Shown: one piece after another, positions 44,583 through 56,506 of the stretch | Position numbering within the stretch: position 1 is the stretch's first letter | How the letters are laid out: every line of letters starts with the position of its first letter | Origin: Buxus sempervirens | Taxonomy: Eukaryota; Streptophyta; Magnoliopsida; Buxales; Buxaceae | Length of the DNA: 64,000 nt | Assembly (NCBI GenBank): GCA_947561395.2 | Contig: OX387186.1 | Coordinates: forward strand, 40,877,220-40,941,219 | Direction: 5' to 3' | Notes under the pieces: generated by a model | The model's database searches: none | Told to the model about the DNA's origin: nothing | Seen by the model: the letters and a program-made list of their open reading frames with translations, nothing else | Program-made: the position numbers and the translations under genes

Positions 44583-45771
44583 AAAACCACATGAAAAACA
44601 GAACTCCGATATACCTTCATACGCGAAGGTAACCCATTCCTTTCTATCCTCGAGATCTTGCACAAAAATACCAGATGGGATAGCTTACTTCAACTTCAGC
44701 TCCCAATGGATAGCTGGTGGATGCAGCTCAGTAGCTTGGGGCATATCGGCTTCAAGCATGATGCCAAACTCACTCCCCAACCGGTTCATCACATCTACGT
44801 CCCTCAAAGATCTGGGAAGACTTAATAACTGTGCCCAAACCACAAAGCTTTGGAAGTCCTTGTTCATGGCTTCTTCTGGAGAAGTAACTTGCTCCATAAT
44901 GGTAAAGGCGCCATTTATGAACCATGGGTGTCTGCGAAAAATGACTAGGAGTTCATCCTCATCTACAAAAGATAGTAGATATCTATTAGTAGAGATGAGC
45001 ATGAAATCCAGAACAAAAATACCCTTCCAAACCCTTTCAGTGAAATTTTTGATGACGTTGAGGGTTGATGATGCATTGCAGAACTCCACCACCAACAGAT
45101 TTTGCCATTTGTGGACTAGACGGTCCCTTTCTTCCTTTGAGAGGGTAAATATTTTCTGAGGCCTAGCTGGGAGGAGCAAATCTTAAAAATCCTTGACAAT
45201 CTCATCCATGGCAAAGACAAGGAAAAAAAGAGACCGAATAGAGGAACCACAAAGGGAGCAAAAAGGGTTAGTTCATCATCTAAGCAAGAAATACCACCCG
45301 ATGGCGTCAGCAACCACGGAACAAAGTGAAAAGCTCGGAAAAGAGTGAGGAGAGGGGAAGAGGAAGAAATGCAAAGGGGACAGAACCCAAAAAAACAAAC
45401 AAACAAGACGAAGGAGGAGCGTGGAAACCTGGGTGAAACTGGCAAAGAAAAGCGCCTGGCACAACCAAAAACCCCGGGAAGGCACAGATGGAGGATCCAC
45501 GTGGTAGAAAGAGAAGGTAATCCGAAGGGGGGAAACAGGCAGTCTCTAAAAGGGAGCTCAACATACGCAGGGTAACAACCCAGGAAATCTCATATGGCAA
45601 GGAGATGAAAACCAGAACTGCCTTGAGGAAACATAGATGAAACCAAGAATCCGAAAGGGGGGACCATCAAATAAACACAATACCAGACTGTGAAAACTAG
45701 GGGCTAAACCAGCGAAAGGTTGCCTCGAGCCTCCCAAAAAAACCACCTTTAGTCACTTCTCAATCGCCCTC
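44583..45771 (-). pseudogene. LINE piece 1: 5' UTR and ORF1 N-terminal part (DUF4283)
   Basis: The minus-strand ORF1 start is likely the ATG at 45209-45207 (MDEIVKDF). A TAA follows immediately, and the frame then resumes as LLLPARPQKIFTLSKEER. The open stretch 45179-44685 has the DUF4283 pattern seen in ORF1 of plant LINEs (VWKGIFVLDF, FRRHPWFINGAFTIMEQ, FVVWAQLLSLP). Toward 44600 it reaches EFCFSCG, the first half of a CCHC knuckle, where solo LTR 41457-44583 interrupts it. About 560 bases of 5' UTR precede the start. ORF1 proteins bind LINE RNA; this one is broken. Confidence 0.8.
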
Positions 45772-45780
45772 TCAATGCCC
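45772..45780 (+). repeat. LINE target-site duplication, right copy
   Basis: TCAATGCCC, an exact match to 2638-2646. It is followed by the displaced end of the oxygenase exon. Confidence 0.7.
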
Positions 45781-45785
45781 CATGA
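45781..45785 (+). pseudogene. Displaced stop codon of the oxygenase exon
   Basis: The sequence directly after the right-hand TSD copy (45772-45780) is CATGA. Placed after the last base kept at 2646 it supplies the end of a proline codon and a TGA stop. The reading frame from 2400 therefore ends naturally here, 43 kb away in the present window. Confidence 0.7.
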
Positions 45786-45831
45786 CTCTACGATCCTTAC
45801 TTGCAAGTCATTATGGATTTCTATTTCCTTC

Positions 45832-46966
45832 TGTTAACACAAATTTTGTGTCTGAAATAAAATACAAGAAAAAGTGAAACAAATAACAATTTGTATTTAA
45901 ATAAAGAAATGGGTTACAATCTTTGTGATTTTCCTCTGATTCGATCTCCTTGATGGGTCTTTGATCCAAGGACTGTATGAGCTTGATCTTTAACAAACTT
46001 CAATATTCAATTCGAGGGATGAAAGGGCTTGATGTCAAAGATGATTTCGATCTTTGATTCAATGGCTGTAAATCTTGATCTTGAACCGGAAGATCTTCCT
46101 TCGTTGTGATGGTGATTTGTCTTCTCTTTTCTCAAAGTATGGGCAAGAGAAAGAGAAAACGATATGGATTTGATGTAGACTTGAATGAGTTTCTTCAAGC
46201 CTTTGAATTTCTGCAAAGTTTCTCCAAGCTTTAGGTAGAACTTCTAGAGCTTTAATCCTCTTTTTGATTTTTGTAGAGTTTTTCCAAGCTTTAGTCAAGT
46301 CTTCTAGAGCTTGGATTTCTCTTTTTAATTTCTGTAGAGTTTTCCCAAGCTTTAGGAAAATCTTCTAGAGCTTGGTTTTCTTCTCTTAATTTCTATAGAA
46401 TTTTTCCAAGCTTTACTCAAGCCTTCTAGAGCTTGAAAATTTTCCTCCCCTTTTTATTGAGGTCCTCTATTTATAGGCAAAGTTTTTGATAACTTGCCTT
46501 AAATGAGTCTCTTTTGATTGAGAGTTTACTTGTGTGGGTATGTCTCATTTGGCAGCAATTTGAATTAGATGGAGCATGCCATACTGAGAAATCCCTTTGC
46601 TTTGATTTTGGCATTTATCTGAATATTAAATTATTTCTTAATATCCTATGCCATTTGTGGGGTTGTGACTTTCCTTATTTGGATCTTCACATTTTGTTAC
46701 CAAAATACTTATTTATTTATTTTTTAGTAACAAATATGACCCTTATCTTGCTTTGTGGAATCCATATGTGGTAAATGGGTCAGATTTTGTGGGCTATTTG
46801 TTTTGACTCGTATTTCATAATTTACGGATCGAACCATCATTTTGTTTAACCCACACTAATTTGTTTGGTTAACCCCTGGCCTTGGATTTGGTCTCATTTA
46901 CCATATTCAATATTTTGACTTGGTCAACTTTTTGACTTGATGACACAAAAAATTTTAGTGTCTACA
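45832..46966 (-). mobile_element. Small solo LTR, TGTAGACACTAAAA family, reverse, 1135 bp
   Basis: On the minus strand it runs from TGTAGACACTAAAATTTTTT to CACAAAATTTGTGTTAACA. The flanks are CCTTC (45827-45831) and CCTTA (46967-46971), four of five bases equal. A minus-strand TATA box (CCTATAAATAGAGG) lies at about 46464-46477, with a tandem repeat downstream of it. No coding sequence. Confidence 0.75.
46195..46440 (-). repeat. Four tandem copies of about 62 bp
   Basis: Units contain AGAGTTTTTCCAAGCTTTAG and CTTCTAGAGCTTG with variable spacers, in the transcribed part of the small LTR. The core CTTCTAGAGCTT is nearly palindromic. Confidence 0.85.
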
Positions 46967-46971
46967 CCTTA

Positions 46972-48267
46972 TTTGTATTTTGATTTTATCTTTTACCCCT
47001 TTGCTTATGTCCTTCACTAATCATAAAAACTTGGCATTTCATTGAGAAACTTGTAGGCAAGTCAAACGGACGAGTCATGCTGTGCCCGCTCTCGAAGAGG
47101 TTGGATTGGCACAGCCCATGGCACGCCTATAAGCCTTTCCATGCTGTACCATGCTCGTGCTATGCTTGGTATGTGTTCATGTCATGCCCATGCTGGCCCA
47201 ATTAATGTACATTTAATAAAGAGCTTTCTACATCTATGCCCTTACATCAATATTATATATTTGCATCTATATCCTCTTATGTTTAGCTGCACCTATAACA
47301 TTAAATTTTGTTAACTTTTAATATTTATTTTTATTGAATTACTAAATTAACCTTTTGTATGACAAAATTATTTAATAGAAAAAATGACGATATGGCTAGG
47401 TTGGGTTCCAGTGAAAAATTATTAATTAAGAAAATTAATATCATGACTTAAGGTATAGATGCAATAAATATAATAATACAAAGATATAAATGAAAATTTA
47501 AAATAGCATGGCTGAGTAAATGGAGAATATTTTTTATTATATAGAAGGCTACTTTATTAATAAACAAAAAACAAAAATTAATGAACTTTAAAAGTGGGGT
47601 ATGGCTATAATGATATACCTAGCTAGCTTCACTAGAAATCTAGAAAACCCCAAAAGTCACACTTAAGACATAATAGATCGATTGACTCCCTATCGTACAT
47701 ACTACATAGTATTCAAAAAATTCAAGTCCGATCCGGACACTTTCCCAAATCCTAGCATGGGCTAGTCTTAGCCCCACAAACAAATCTCCTAATTTATTAG
47801 ATATTGGGTAGAATGAAATAAACACCTGCATAACACAAACAGATGTAAGATTCATTTTGAAATATATATATATATATATATATATATAACAACACCTGCA
47901 GAACACAGACAGATGTAAGATTCATTTTGAAACATATATACTAGTAAATATGGAATTTTATTTAGATGAAAGTCAAAAATAATAAGCATACAAGGAATTT
48001 TATTTGGACAAAAAATCAAAAATAATAAGCTTACAAGATGAAAGATAATGATCATGATCATGATCATGATGAAATGATGAATTACAATACCATAGTTCAA
48101 TAAATAATTAGACTGTTTCCCATTGCAATTATGACACAATTGCATAACTAAATATCAATATATTTCAGACTAAGGGATTTTCAATTGATTCTCCTATTAA
48201 AATGAAAATCAAGTATTAAAAGTCCTAATTATATTGCGAAACCTAAGTAAAAAACAAAGAAGGATAT
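46972..48267. other. Unassigned DNA, no gene seen
   Basis: AT-rich. It includes CATGCTGTACCATGCTCGTG-like runs at 47090-47200, and a 42-bp segment present twice (47821-47862 and 47891-47932) around a TA run (47863-47887). No domain or RNA gene is recognisable. Confidence 0.5.
47821..47932 (+). repeat. 42-bp duplication separated by (TA)n
   Basis: AACACCTGCATAACACAAAC and AACACCTGCAGAACACAGAC start the two copies, both followed by AGATGTAAGATTCATTTTGA. The TA run between them is about 25 bases. Confidence 0.85.
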
Positions 48268-48989
48268 TGTAGCGCCCCAGATCCGGGTCTGCCCTATCAC
48301 GGCACCAACCCGTACCCGAGACCTACTTATGGGCCCAAAAAAAACCTGATAAGCATAATTAATGTGGGCAATTACCATGTAATCATCAGAGTGCATAAGA
48401 TAAAGAAGCATGGAATTTAAAATTTTTCATATAATAAAAGGGCATCTGTATAATAACTCCAAAATACAACATTTAGGTACAAAAAGCAAACTAAGATCTC
48501 TCCATCACTGTCTCTCACATGAGCATTCATACACAAAAATAATAATCTAAAGATAACTCCCAAGTTTACAAATCCCAAAAAGAATAACTACATTCCCCTT
48601 GATAGTTTCTAGGAACTAAATACAATAACATAAAGAGAACCCCTAATACGGATAGTAAAAGTCCTCGGGCTTGCGCTCAGACTCACCCTCAATAGCTGCC
48701 CCAGTACGTGGCTCACCAAGCGGATCTGAAAACAAATCCGATAAAACAAAACACGCGTGAGACTTAAAGTCCCAGTAAGCAGCAAACATGCATGAATGGA
48801 AACAGTTTATGCAATTCATATAACATCATGCATAGAAGCAGTTTAGGCAATTCATATTCTCAAGTCAAGCATCTAAACAATGTAATACATAAAAATTTGA
48901 TCACAAACCTGGTGGGACTGACAACGTAGAACAAAACTTTCTCAGCAATTACTAGAACCAATTTCACCTTCCACAAACCAAGATATAGT

Positions 48990-49320
48990 ACTCAATGTAC
49001 AACCAAGTATCAAGTGGGACTACTCGTCCACTATTGAAATACCAAGTGTCAAGTGGGACTACTCGTCCACCATTGAATGCCAAATGTCATGTGGGACTAC
49101 TCGTCCACAATTAAACACCAAGAGTCAAGTGGGACTACACGTCCACTATTGATTGCCAAGTGGAATTCCCCATTCACTATCACATCAATCGAGACCAAGT
49201 CGAATTCCCCATCCACTGCCAATAACCCATGCCAAGGGCAAGTGGAATTCCCCATCCACTGCAAATAAACCATACCAAGGGCAAGTGGAATTCCCCATCC
49301 ACTGCCGATAAACCATAGGC
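48990..49320 (-). repeat. GTGGGACTACTCGTCCAC and GTGGAATTCCCCATCCAC cassette
   Basis: Four units of AAGTGGGACTACTCGTCCAC are followed by four of AAGTGGAATTCCCCATCCAC, spaced by about 25 bases. Each unit is a short inverted repeat (GTGGGAC with GTCCAC; GTGG with CCAC). Two unit types with one design lie side by side. Confidence 0.9.
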
Positions 49321-49929
49321 CAAAGCCTTGTCAAATCATATGAGAGTTTTCTCGACATCACTTTCATAAATCCAAGCCAATCAAAATGAAGGTCATAAAA
49401 TCCTCAAAACACATTTTCTATGGGTGGGATGATCTTAGGAATCCCATATAAGTCACCATACCAAAAATCAACAGATTCCGAGACAAAAAGTTTCAGACCC
49501 CAAAAATATTCTAAGTCTGGATAAAAACGTTGACCTTTCGGTGTATAATTTTTCTAGACAAATCTACAAGGAGTTTCGGGCTCAAATTCTGGTTGTAGTC
49601 TATTGAAGGGTATACAAATCTTCTAAAATTTTCTGGGCTCCTGAATCACTCGTTTGGATATCAAACTCAAAAAGTGGCCATTTTTTAAAATCGGGAAAAC
49701 TAGAAATTTAGGCACAAACTGAAAAGTTGACTTTTTATTTGTTGGGAATTGGGCCTTGGAAGTATTTTTATTGGTTCCAAATAGGGGGTAAAACCTTATT
49801 TACATGTAAAGACTTAAGTAAATGGAGCAATAAATACACAGACATGTAATAAGGGTGCTATACGAGAAGCCTGGGTTGTTTGAGAAAGGGTTGGAGAGAA
49901 AAAGGGTGAACAACTCAAGAAACAGGGTC

Positions 49930-50205
49930 CACGATTAGGTCGTGGATTAATCGCCCAGAGGCGATTAGCTCAATGTTCGGGCGTTCAGGTTAAAGGTTCG
50001 CGCGCCCAAGCTTAAAACAGGGTTGACGCACGCACGCTAAAGTTTAATGTTCGTGCGCTAAGGTTTAAACCCTCCTGACGTGCGCGCGCTCCCTTTGAGC
50101 GTTCGCGCGCTAAGACTTCGGATTAATCGCCCAGGTTAATCCTGAGCCGCGATTTGAATAACAGAGGCTGGGTTTTTAGGGTTTTGGCTCAGGATTAATC
50201 GCCAC
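49930..50205 (-). repeat. GATTAATCGCC / TTCGCGCGC cassette
   Basis: GGATTAATCGCCCAGAGGCG, CGATTAGCTC, TTCGCGCGCCC, GACGTGCGCGCGC and again GATTAATCGCCCAGG. The cassette is GC-rich in an AT-rich LTR and at the same place as the GC cassettes of the sister LTRs. Confidence 0.75.
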
Positions 50206-50814
50206 CTCGGGTTTTCTACTATTTTTGACTATTTTCAACTCAAAACTCATACCAACCCTATCCAACCTTCTCAATACCAAATGTGATGATTCCAAAACAT
50301 CCCAACATACTCAAAAACCTTTCCCAACATAGGAATCCATACCAAATCCTCATGAACATGAATCCAACATATAAAGTATCATTCAATATACCCATCTCAA
50401 ACCCTAACCAGAAATATAATCATTAGAGGTTGCAAATCCATGGCAAATCGATAGAAAACTAAACAAGATAGTTAGATAAACCAAACCCTACGAATTTTAG
50501 AAACAAAACCCTACATGCAAGTGATTTTCCAGTTTATCAAAACCCTAGGAAAGAGAGATACGAAAATCCATTAAATTCATTTTTGTTTAAAGGGTTTGCT
50601 ACTTACATGATGATGGAGAAGCAAACTTCTCTTTAAGCTTTCTTTTTCTTCTTCTCCAAGCCTTCAAGCAAGTTCCCACAACTTTCTCTCTTGTTCTATA
50701 CGTCCAAGACAAGAGGGAGTGTTCTCAAAATACTTAGAATTGAAATTAGGGCATCCTTTTATATGCCAAAGTTTTGGGTCTTTCAAATCTGCCCCTAAAC
50801 AAGGCTTTTATTCA

Positions 50815-51670
50815 ACTAAAACCCTTAGGGGTACCTTAGTGTTAAGTATGGGTGTACCTTAGTGATAAGTAGAGGGTACCTTAGTGTTATTTAAAGGGTT
50901 ACCCTTGTATTTTAAGGGGTTTTCCTTAGCTATTTCAAAGGCATACTCTAGGGATGCTTGGGGGTACCTTAGTTATTCCAAATGGGATACCCTGGTGTGA
51001 AGTGGGGTCACCTTAGTGTTATTGAGAGGGTACCTTAGTGTTTCAAGGGATTTACCTTAGTCATTCTAAGGGGTAAACTTTGAATAAGCTTAGGGGGTGT
51101 ACCTCAGTTATATTGAGGAGGGTACTTAATTATAGAAGGGGTGTACCTTAGTTATATGAGGGGTTACCTTAGCTATATAAGGGGCTATACCTTAGGGAAA
51201 ACAGTGGGGGGTTACCTTACTTATATAGGAGTTATTTTAGTTAGACAAAGGGGGTACTTTGGCTATATAGGGGATGTACCCTAGGTAAAACAGTGGGGGT
51301 ACCTTACTTATATGAGAGGAGTACCTCTAGGAAATACAAGGGGTGTACCCTAGGTAATGTAAGGGATGTACCATAGGTATGTTGGAGGTATTTTAGTTAT
51401 ATAAAGGGGGTACCTTAGCTGTATAAGGGAATGCACCTTAGCTAAACAAGGGGGTACTTCAAGTAAGGCAGTAGGGTACCTTAGTCAAAATAAAGGGATA
51501 CCTTAGGCAATACAAGTGAAGTACCTTAGGTATAATTAGGGGATACTTTAGGTGTTCGAATGGGGTACCTTGAGCAAAACAGTGGGGTAAATTAACCAAT
51601 ATGGGTGAGGTGCCTTAGGTAATATAAGGGGTACTTTAGGTATACATGTGGGGTACCTTAGGAGGTAAAA
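50815..51670 (-). repeat. GGGGTACCTTAG array, first part
   Basis: More than 30 units of GGGTACCTTAG with variable 12-20 base spacers. The GGTACC core is a palindrome. In LTR orientation the array lies just upstream of the TATA box at about 50760. It is continued at 56562-56841 and 63187-63440, where later insertions split it. Confidence 0.9.
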
Positions 51671-51705
51671 GGGTACTTGGCCGTCACTTCGGAGGTAAAG
51701 GAAGA

Positions 51706-52310
51706 GTCCCTGTTTTTTATTTCAGAAACTGCAAGAGTTGATTTCTGAAAATTTTGGCAACTGCAAGAATTGATTTCCAAAGACTGATACATGTCAATGG
51801 GACAGTCCCTGTGTTTGATCTCCAGGAACTGCAAGAGTTGATTTCTAAAGTTTTCGGAAACTGCAAGAGTTGATTTCCAAGAACTCGAGGAGTTGATTTC
51901 TGGGAAACTGCAAAAGTTGATTTCTGAGAAACTCCGAGGAGTTGATTTCTGAGAGACTATAGGAATCGATTTCTAAGAAACTCCGAGGAGTTGATTTCTG
52001 CGAAACCGCGAGAGTTGATTTCCAAGAAACTTAAAGAGTTGATTTCTGGGAAACTGCGAGAGTTGATTTCCAAGAAACTTGGGGAGTTAATTTCTGAAAT
52101 TTTTTGGAATTTGCAAGAATTTAATTTTCACTTTGATCTCTTTTTAGCCGCTATAAGGGGGCAAGGGGAGAGTCCCTGTTTTTGGTTCCAGAAACTACAA
52201 GAGTTGATTTCTGAAAATTTTTGGAATTTGAATTAATTTTCACTTTGATCTCTTTTTAGCCGCTATCTGGGGGCAAGGGGAGAGTCCCTGATTTGGGAGA
52301 CACGAAATTG
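51706..52310 (-). repeat. GAGTTGATTTCTGAGAAACT minisatellite
   Basis: About twelve units of AACTGCAAGAGTTGATTTCT and AACTCCGAGGAGTTGATTTC, plus two copies of a longer segment ending GGGGCAAGGGGAGAGTCCCT. It lies in the leader of the fragment and parallels the leader minisatellite of the element at 9149. AACTCnnnGAGTT words form small hairpins. Confidence 0.88.
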
Positions 52311-53740
52311 TTCCGACCTGAACTAGCAACTGGCATTTGGCCACATTTGATTTCTTTTGATTTGGAATTTCTTTTCCTTTCTTTATATTTTCAATTTTAT
52401 TGATGGCCATTAGCCAGGATTAAACTCATTCTTGATCCTTTCAATTCATTATTTTGGGCTGGGTTACAACCGACTGATTTCATGAACTTTTCCTGATTAA
52501 CTTGGATTTGATTAAGGCACGGGAAATTTGAGCTAGTCCCGGTGTAGCTTTGATTTTGGAAAATTTTGCATTCTTTCCCTTGGAAATGATTTAATCAAAA
52601 TGTTTGTGCAAATGATATTGAAGTGTGTGCATTCAATGCATGAAGATGCTTGCACAAAATTAAAGCCAAGGCTAAATGATATTACCATTCAAGAATTCAA
52701 TATCAAAAAATGAATATAAAAAGTACACCAAAAAGGGTGTATGCCCAATCCTACAAAAGGGTTGGTGCCTCGCGGGGCACGACCTCTAGACATACTTGTG
52801 TATGGAAGCACATCCGAGTCCCGGTCTGCTTTCTTTCATATGTTCTTTCATTTGCCTTTTGACTTCAGGTATCAAACCAAGAGAATTTACAACTTGCCAG
52901 CGAGGGCGAAAATTTACATGATATTCACAAAAAATCTGCAAAGAATTCATTCTTGAGGCTGTTGGGAGCCGAAAGGAAGGGTACAAATTTGCTTCCAGGC
53001 GGATTGGCCAAATTCCAAAATCTAGGGTTTTGTGCCCTTGCTCTGATCTAGCCTGCTTTCATCTGATTGTTTGATCTGGCCAACTTTCATCTGCTCGAAA
53101 AGCCGACCCGGACTCAGGGTGCTTCCAGCGGACTCAAATGGGTCAAGGCCCACAACTCGCAGGACTCCATGCATGGATCTGGGGTGGTTCCCCTGATCAA
53201 AATTTGGTTGGCTTCCTAAATTAAGGCCAAGGTAGCCCATGATCTAGGGTTTACTCCATTTGATGCAAAAAGTGGGGGTTGCTGCCCCTGATGGACTCTT
53301 GGTTTTAATTTGATTTTTTTCTTCTTATTTCATCATTCACATCACACTCCCTCACAATCACAAGCGCGTGGTTCATTCAGAAACGCTAGGTGGGGAAGGA
53401 TACCCAGCCCGAGACATACGCCTACAAGGGTCTGGACCAGTATTGGATCCTCGCGTGCCACGGCAAGAAACCAGTGGTGCTAATGGACTCCAGAAAACTG
53501 GGGGGATGGGTTTACCCTGTTTTCCCCGGCAAACCACGGGAGCGTAGGTGCTAATACCATCCCAAGAGTCAGTTCATAGGAATCAGAAGGGTAGGCTGCT
53601 AGATAGATCTAGGTTTTGGAGAAGAAGAAGCAATATCCGCATTCACTCAATCATTCAGGGTCGGATCATTCATGCATCCTCCCTCGTGCATGTCACCCCA
53701 CGCAGTTTATCACAAAATTGAAAATTAAATCCATCCACGG
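52311..53740 (-). other. Leader sequence of the element fragment, no gene
   Basis: Unique-looking sequence with short frames in both strands (for example 52741-52956) but no domain. A GGATACCCAGCCCGAGACAT-rich part near 53390-53600 resembles noncoding leader. Confidence 0.4.
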
Positions 53741-54305
53741 TGTTAGCACCTGATTTTTGCACCCCCAAAATAAAGAAAAATGAAAAGTCAAAAGTCAAAC
53801 CCTGAGGGGTTCAAAAATTGACTTTTTGATTCAAGTAAATTTGGCCATCAAACTTCATCTCATTGAAAAGAGCATTTCGACACGATTCCAACGCAACTGA
53901 ATTTGCTGGAATCGGAGTCCAGATGAGAAAAATATTAGTTGGTCAAACTTTTGGGGAGCGAAAAGTTGACTTTTTGCTTGACTCCAATTCAACTGCCAAA
54001 CTTGATCCCAGTGGATAAGTGATTCCGAGCCGGTTCCAACGACACTAAGTTTGCTGAAATCGGACACCGGATGAAGAAGTTATGAGCAGTTGAAGTTTCA
54101 GAAAAACTGCCCATGTGGCAGAAAGGTAGCAAAAAATGGAATAAACCAATACAATAAATAAAATAAATGTGTTTAATAATATTTTAATAAAGAGAATCTC
54201 ACTTTTTAATAAAATAATCGGATAAATTGAATAAGAATCTTGCAAAAAACCAAATTGAATAAAGATTTGAAATCCAAACATTTAAAAAACGTGCTGGACC
54301 ATATT

Positions 54306-54484
54306 TGAATTACGGGCAGGGCATGCCCGTATTTGAAATACGGGCAAGATTCTGGTAGAAGACACGCGTCGTTGTACGGCGGGACACGCGTCCCGTATGG
54401 CCGATTCACGAGATTTGTAAATGTGCGTTTTTCGCCTGTATTTGAATTACGGGCAAGGCACGCCCGTACTTCAAATACGGGTAC
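54306..54484 (+). repeat. Inverted-repeat array upstream of the TATA box, TACGGGCA type
   Basis: TACGGGCA-GGGCA-TGCCCGTA, TACGGGCAAG with GCACGCCCGTA, GACACGCGTCG..ACGCGTCCCGT, and GTATTTGAATTACGGGC repeated as TTTGAAATACGGG. The arms differ completely from the CCGGATAC arrays, but the position before the TATA box is the same. Confidence 0.88.
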
Positions 54485-54497
54485 GCCCCTTTTTGCC

Positions 54498-54505
54498 TAT
54501 AAATA
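54498..54505 (+). promoter_or_regulatory. TATA box of solo LTR 53741-56136
   Basis: TTTTGCCTATAAATAGAGA begins 14 bases after the inverted-repeat array. Confidence 0.75.
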
Positions 54506-56488
54506 GAGAGGCCTCCCCCCTCATTTGAACAAGCTTTCTCCTCGGCCTCTCCCCTCTTTGTCTGAGTATTAACCACGGCAAACCTCTGCCCAACTCCCAT
54601 CCCACCTCAATACCTACACTTAATGCCCAAAATACCCTCACCATCCTAAAACCATGCTTAAACCTCCACATACCCCCTTTTAAACCCAACCTTCTACCAC
54701 ACCTTTTTCAAAACCAATCTAGAAAATCCAAGGAGGACGCGGAAGCGCTGTCAAAATTCCCGGAGCACCATTACATATAATCAAGAACAAGGTAATAGTA
54801 AAGAGATGCTTATGGTAATGTATTATTCATTATACTTGGGATTTAATTCTACTTAAATATGCTTTTATCTTGCTATTTATATCTCACCTGTTTCTTTTGT
54901 TTTGCATGGTGATGGACTCTCCATAATATGGAAGAAATTCCTCTTAAGAAACGAAAAATGCTTTAAGTTAAGAAGTGGCATTTTAACTAATATTAAAGTG
55001 GCTTTATTACCTCCTTTTGCTCATTGACAAGGAGAGATGTGGCTTCCTTTCAAAGACCCCTTGTATCCCCATAAATTCTCCTTTCCCCTCTCTTGACATT
55101 GGCTGTATGGGACTACAAGAAAAATCATTTTTTTGAAGCATGGGAAGACCAAGAAAACTGGCCTTCTAAGCCAAATAAGATAAGTACAGAATCTGGAGAA
55201 GATGGAAACTTCAACAGCAATTGCAGAAAGCTCCCAAGAGGCCACGGAACAGATCCCGAGAAGAATCGGCAACAAAAGTGCAAAATAGGCTGCGCCCGTA
55301 AACTCAGAGCGGTCCAGTCTGGACCGTGTTTGCTTCACGGGCAAGGCAAACCGGATTTTGTCTACGGGCGACGATGGACCGTATAGAAAATATGGGCTAA
55401 TGTAAAAGTAATATAAAAAATGTAATTTTTCAGCCCGGTTGGATCTATTCCGACCCAAATCGGCCTGAACCGGCCTCTTTAAACAATTTGGGCTATCTTA
55501 AGCCCATTTTTGGACCATGGGCCCACCAAGACCTCCTTTTGGCCCAATTGAGTGGCCCACTTTTGACTGGCCTATACCAGGCCTGTTTTCAATAAACAGG
55601 TCCAGGCCCTTTGACCCTTGGCTAATGGGCCAAATCCAAGCCCACTAAGCCCGTTGCATGTGTAAATGGTCTAATTTAAGTAAATAACCAAATGGGTTAC
55701 CCAATAACCCAACTGGGCCCAAGGCCCAACCATGGCAACCCATGGGTCTTCCAACGGGACCCGGGTCCGACCCACTTCATTTAAATAAATAAAAAGATAA
55801 AATCAAATAAAAAGGGACCCATACCTTCAGAGGGTCCCACCAGACCAAACAGAATAGCATGCTGGTCTAGGAAGGATGAACTTGACTCAGAAACCAGGGA
55901 GACCCGAGGGACCCGTCAAACTGACGGGGCGGGCCGGGGTGTCTTAGGGCTTCCCCGGACGTAACCGAGGACTTAGCTAGATCTCTAATAAGCCGCAGAC
56001 TAGACTTAGACCCGGTTAGGACAAAACAGTGTCTGCCTGCACCTCTCAGGCAGTGGCGACTCCGAATGTCCCGAGGCACGCACTGAAGGTGCGCCCGGTG
56101 TGTGATCTAGGATCCAGGATTTTTTAGGTGCGCACACACGGTGTGGTGGTGTGCCCTTGTGTGCAACTGGACTGAGTGCTGTGTCTAATCGGGTGAGATT
56201 TGACTGGATTTTGTTGACAAAGGAGTTTTTACTGTCTCGTATAGTAAGGTACAGAATTGGCAAGCAATACGAGGTTCCGGGAGAGTCCCCAGGTAAGTGG
56301 AAGGTCACAGGGGACCGCTTAAATCCCACTTTCCTTATGCAATTATCATGTCCTTGTGACAGGACTCCCCAAAATACGCAATTGCGTGTATTCCATGTCT
56401 TACTAAGCAAGGCAGAAAAAACCCTAAAATCGACTAAATACCTCTTAGGTTGACTCATTCTAACCAAAGGTTCTATTGGGCTGAAAAG

Positions 56489-56506
56489 TCCCCAGCAGAG
56501 TCGCCA
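56489..56506 (-). other. Primer binding site of the element fragment
   Basis: The minus strand reads TGGCGACTCTGCTGGGGA, identical to 11428-11445, three bases after an LTR end. It shows that TGTAAGCACC/GTGCGCACA LTRs belong to elements using the same primer as the Tat element at 9149. Confidence 0.8.

Larger units (their letters stand above)
41457..44583 (-). mobile_element. Solo LTR, TGTAAGCACC family (Tat-type), reverse, 3.1 kb
   Basis: On the plus strand it starts TATGCGCACCCGATTTCGG (TG mutated to TA) and ends AAGGTGCTTACA. AAACC flanks both sides (41452-41456 and 44584-44588, with one extra A). It cuts the zinc knuckle of LINE ORF1. Minus-strand CAGGTAGTGGCGACTCC and the sister copy with a PBS at 56489 mark it as Tat-like. 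Two inverted-repeat arrays and a TATA box are listed separately. Two copies of CGGACTCCGATTCCAGCAAA-like sequence lie at 44240-44460. No coding sequence. Confidence 0.85.
2647..45771 (-). mobile_element. L1-type LINE, one copy split into seven pieces
   Basis: Minus-strand pieces at 44583-45771, 40906-41456, 38269-38493, 31974-32118, 29186-30935, 8035-8344 and 2647-4689 follow one another in the order of a plant L1: DUF4283-type ORF1 with zinc knuckle, then endonuclease, reverse transcriptase, zf-RVT and RNase H. The 3' end carries an A-rich tail (plus-strand T-run at 2649-2664). The nine bases TCAATGCCC flank both ends (2638-2646 and 45772-45780). Each gap equals one insertion with its own TSD. 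Summing the pieces after removing insertions and their TSDs gives about 6.2 kb. The coding frames carry stops and frameshifts, so the copy is dead. The exact 5' end rests on the TSD. Confidence 0.85.
53741..56136 (+). mobile_element. Solo LTR, TGTTAGCACC family (Tat-type), forward, 2396 bp
   Basis: It runs from TGTTAGCACCTGATTTTTGC to TTTAGGTGCGCACA, flanked by CACGG (53736-53740 and 56137-56141). It has two CGATTCCAACGCAACTGAAT-like repeats (53880 and 54030), an inverted-repeat array, a TATA box at 54498, and GCAGTGGCGACTCCGAATG at 56050 near its end. It is the opposite-orientation relative of 41457-44583 and 56842-63186. Confidence 0.9.

Noticed and set aside
45307-45600. Several overlapping minus-strand frames of 74-109 codons
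   Set aside because: They lie in the LINE 5' UTR, disagree in phase and show no domain.
46195-46440. Heat-shock element array
   Set aside because: TTCTAGAGC words are suggestive, but alternating nGAAn/nTTCn triplets are not present in regular spacing.
55093-55458. Open frames of 97 and 145 codons on opposite strands
   Set aside because: Both fall within a TSD-bounded solo LTR and contain no domain.
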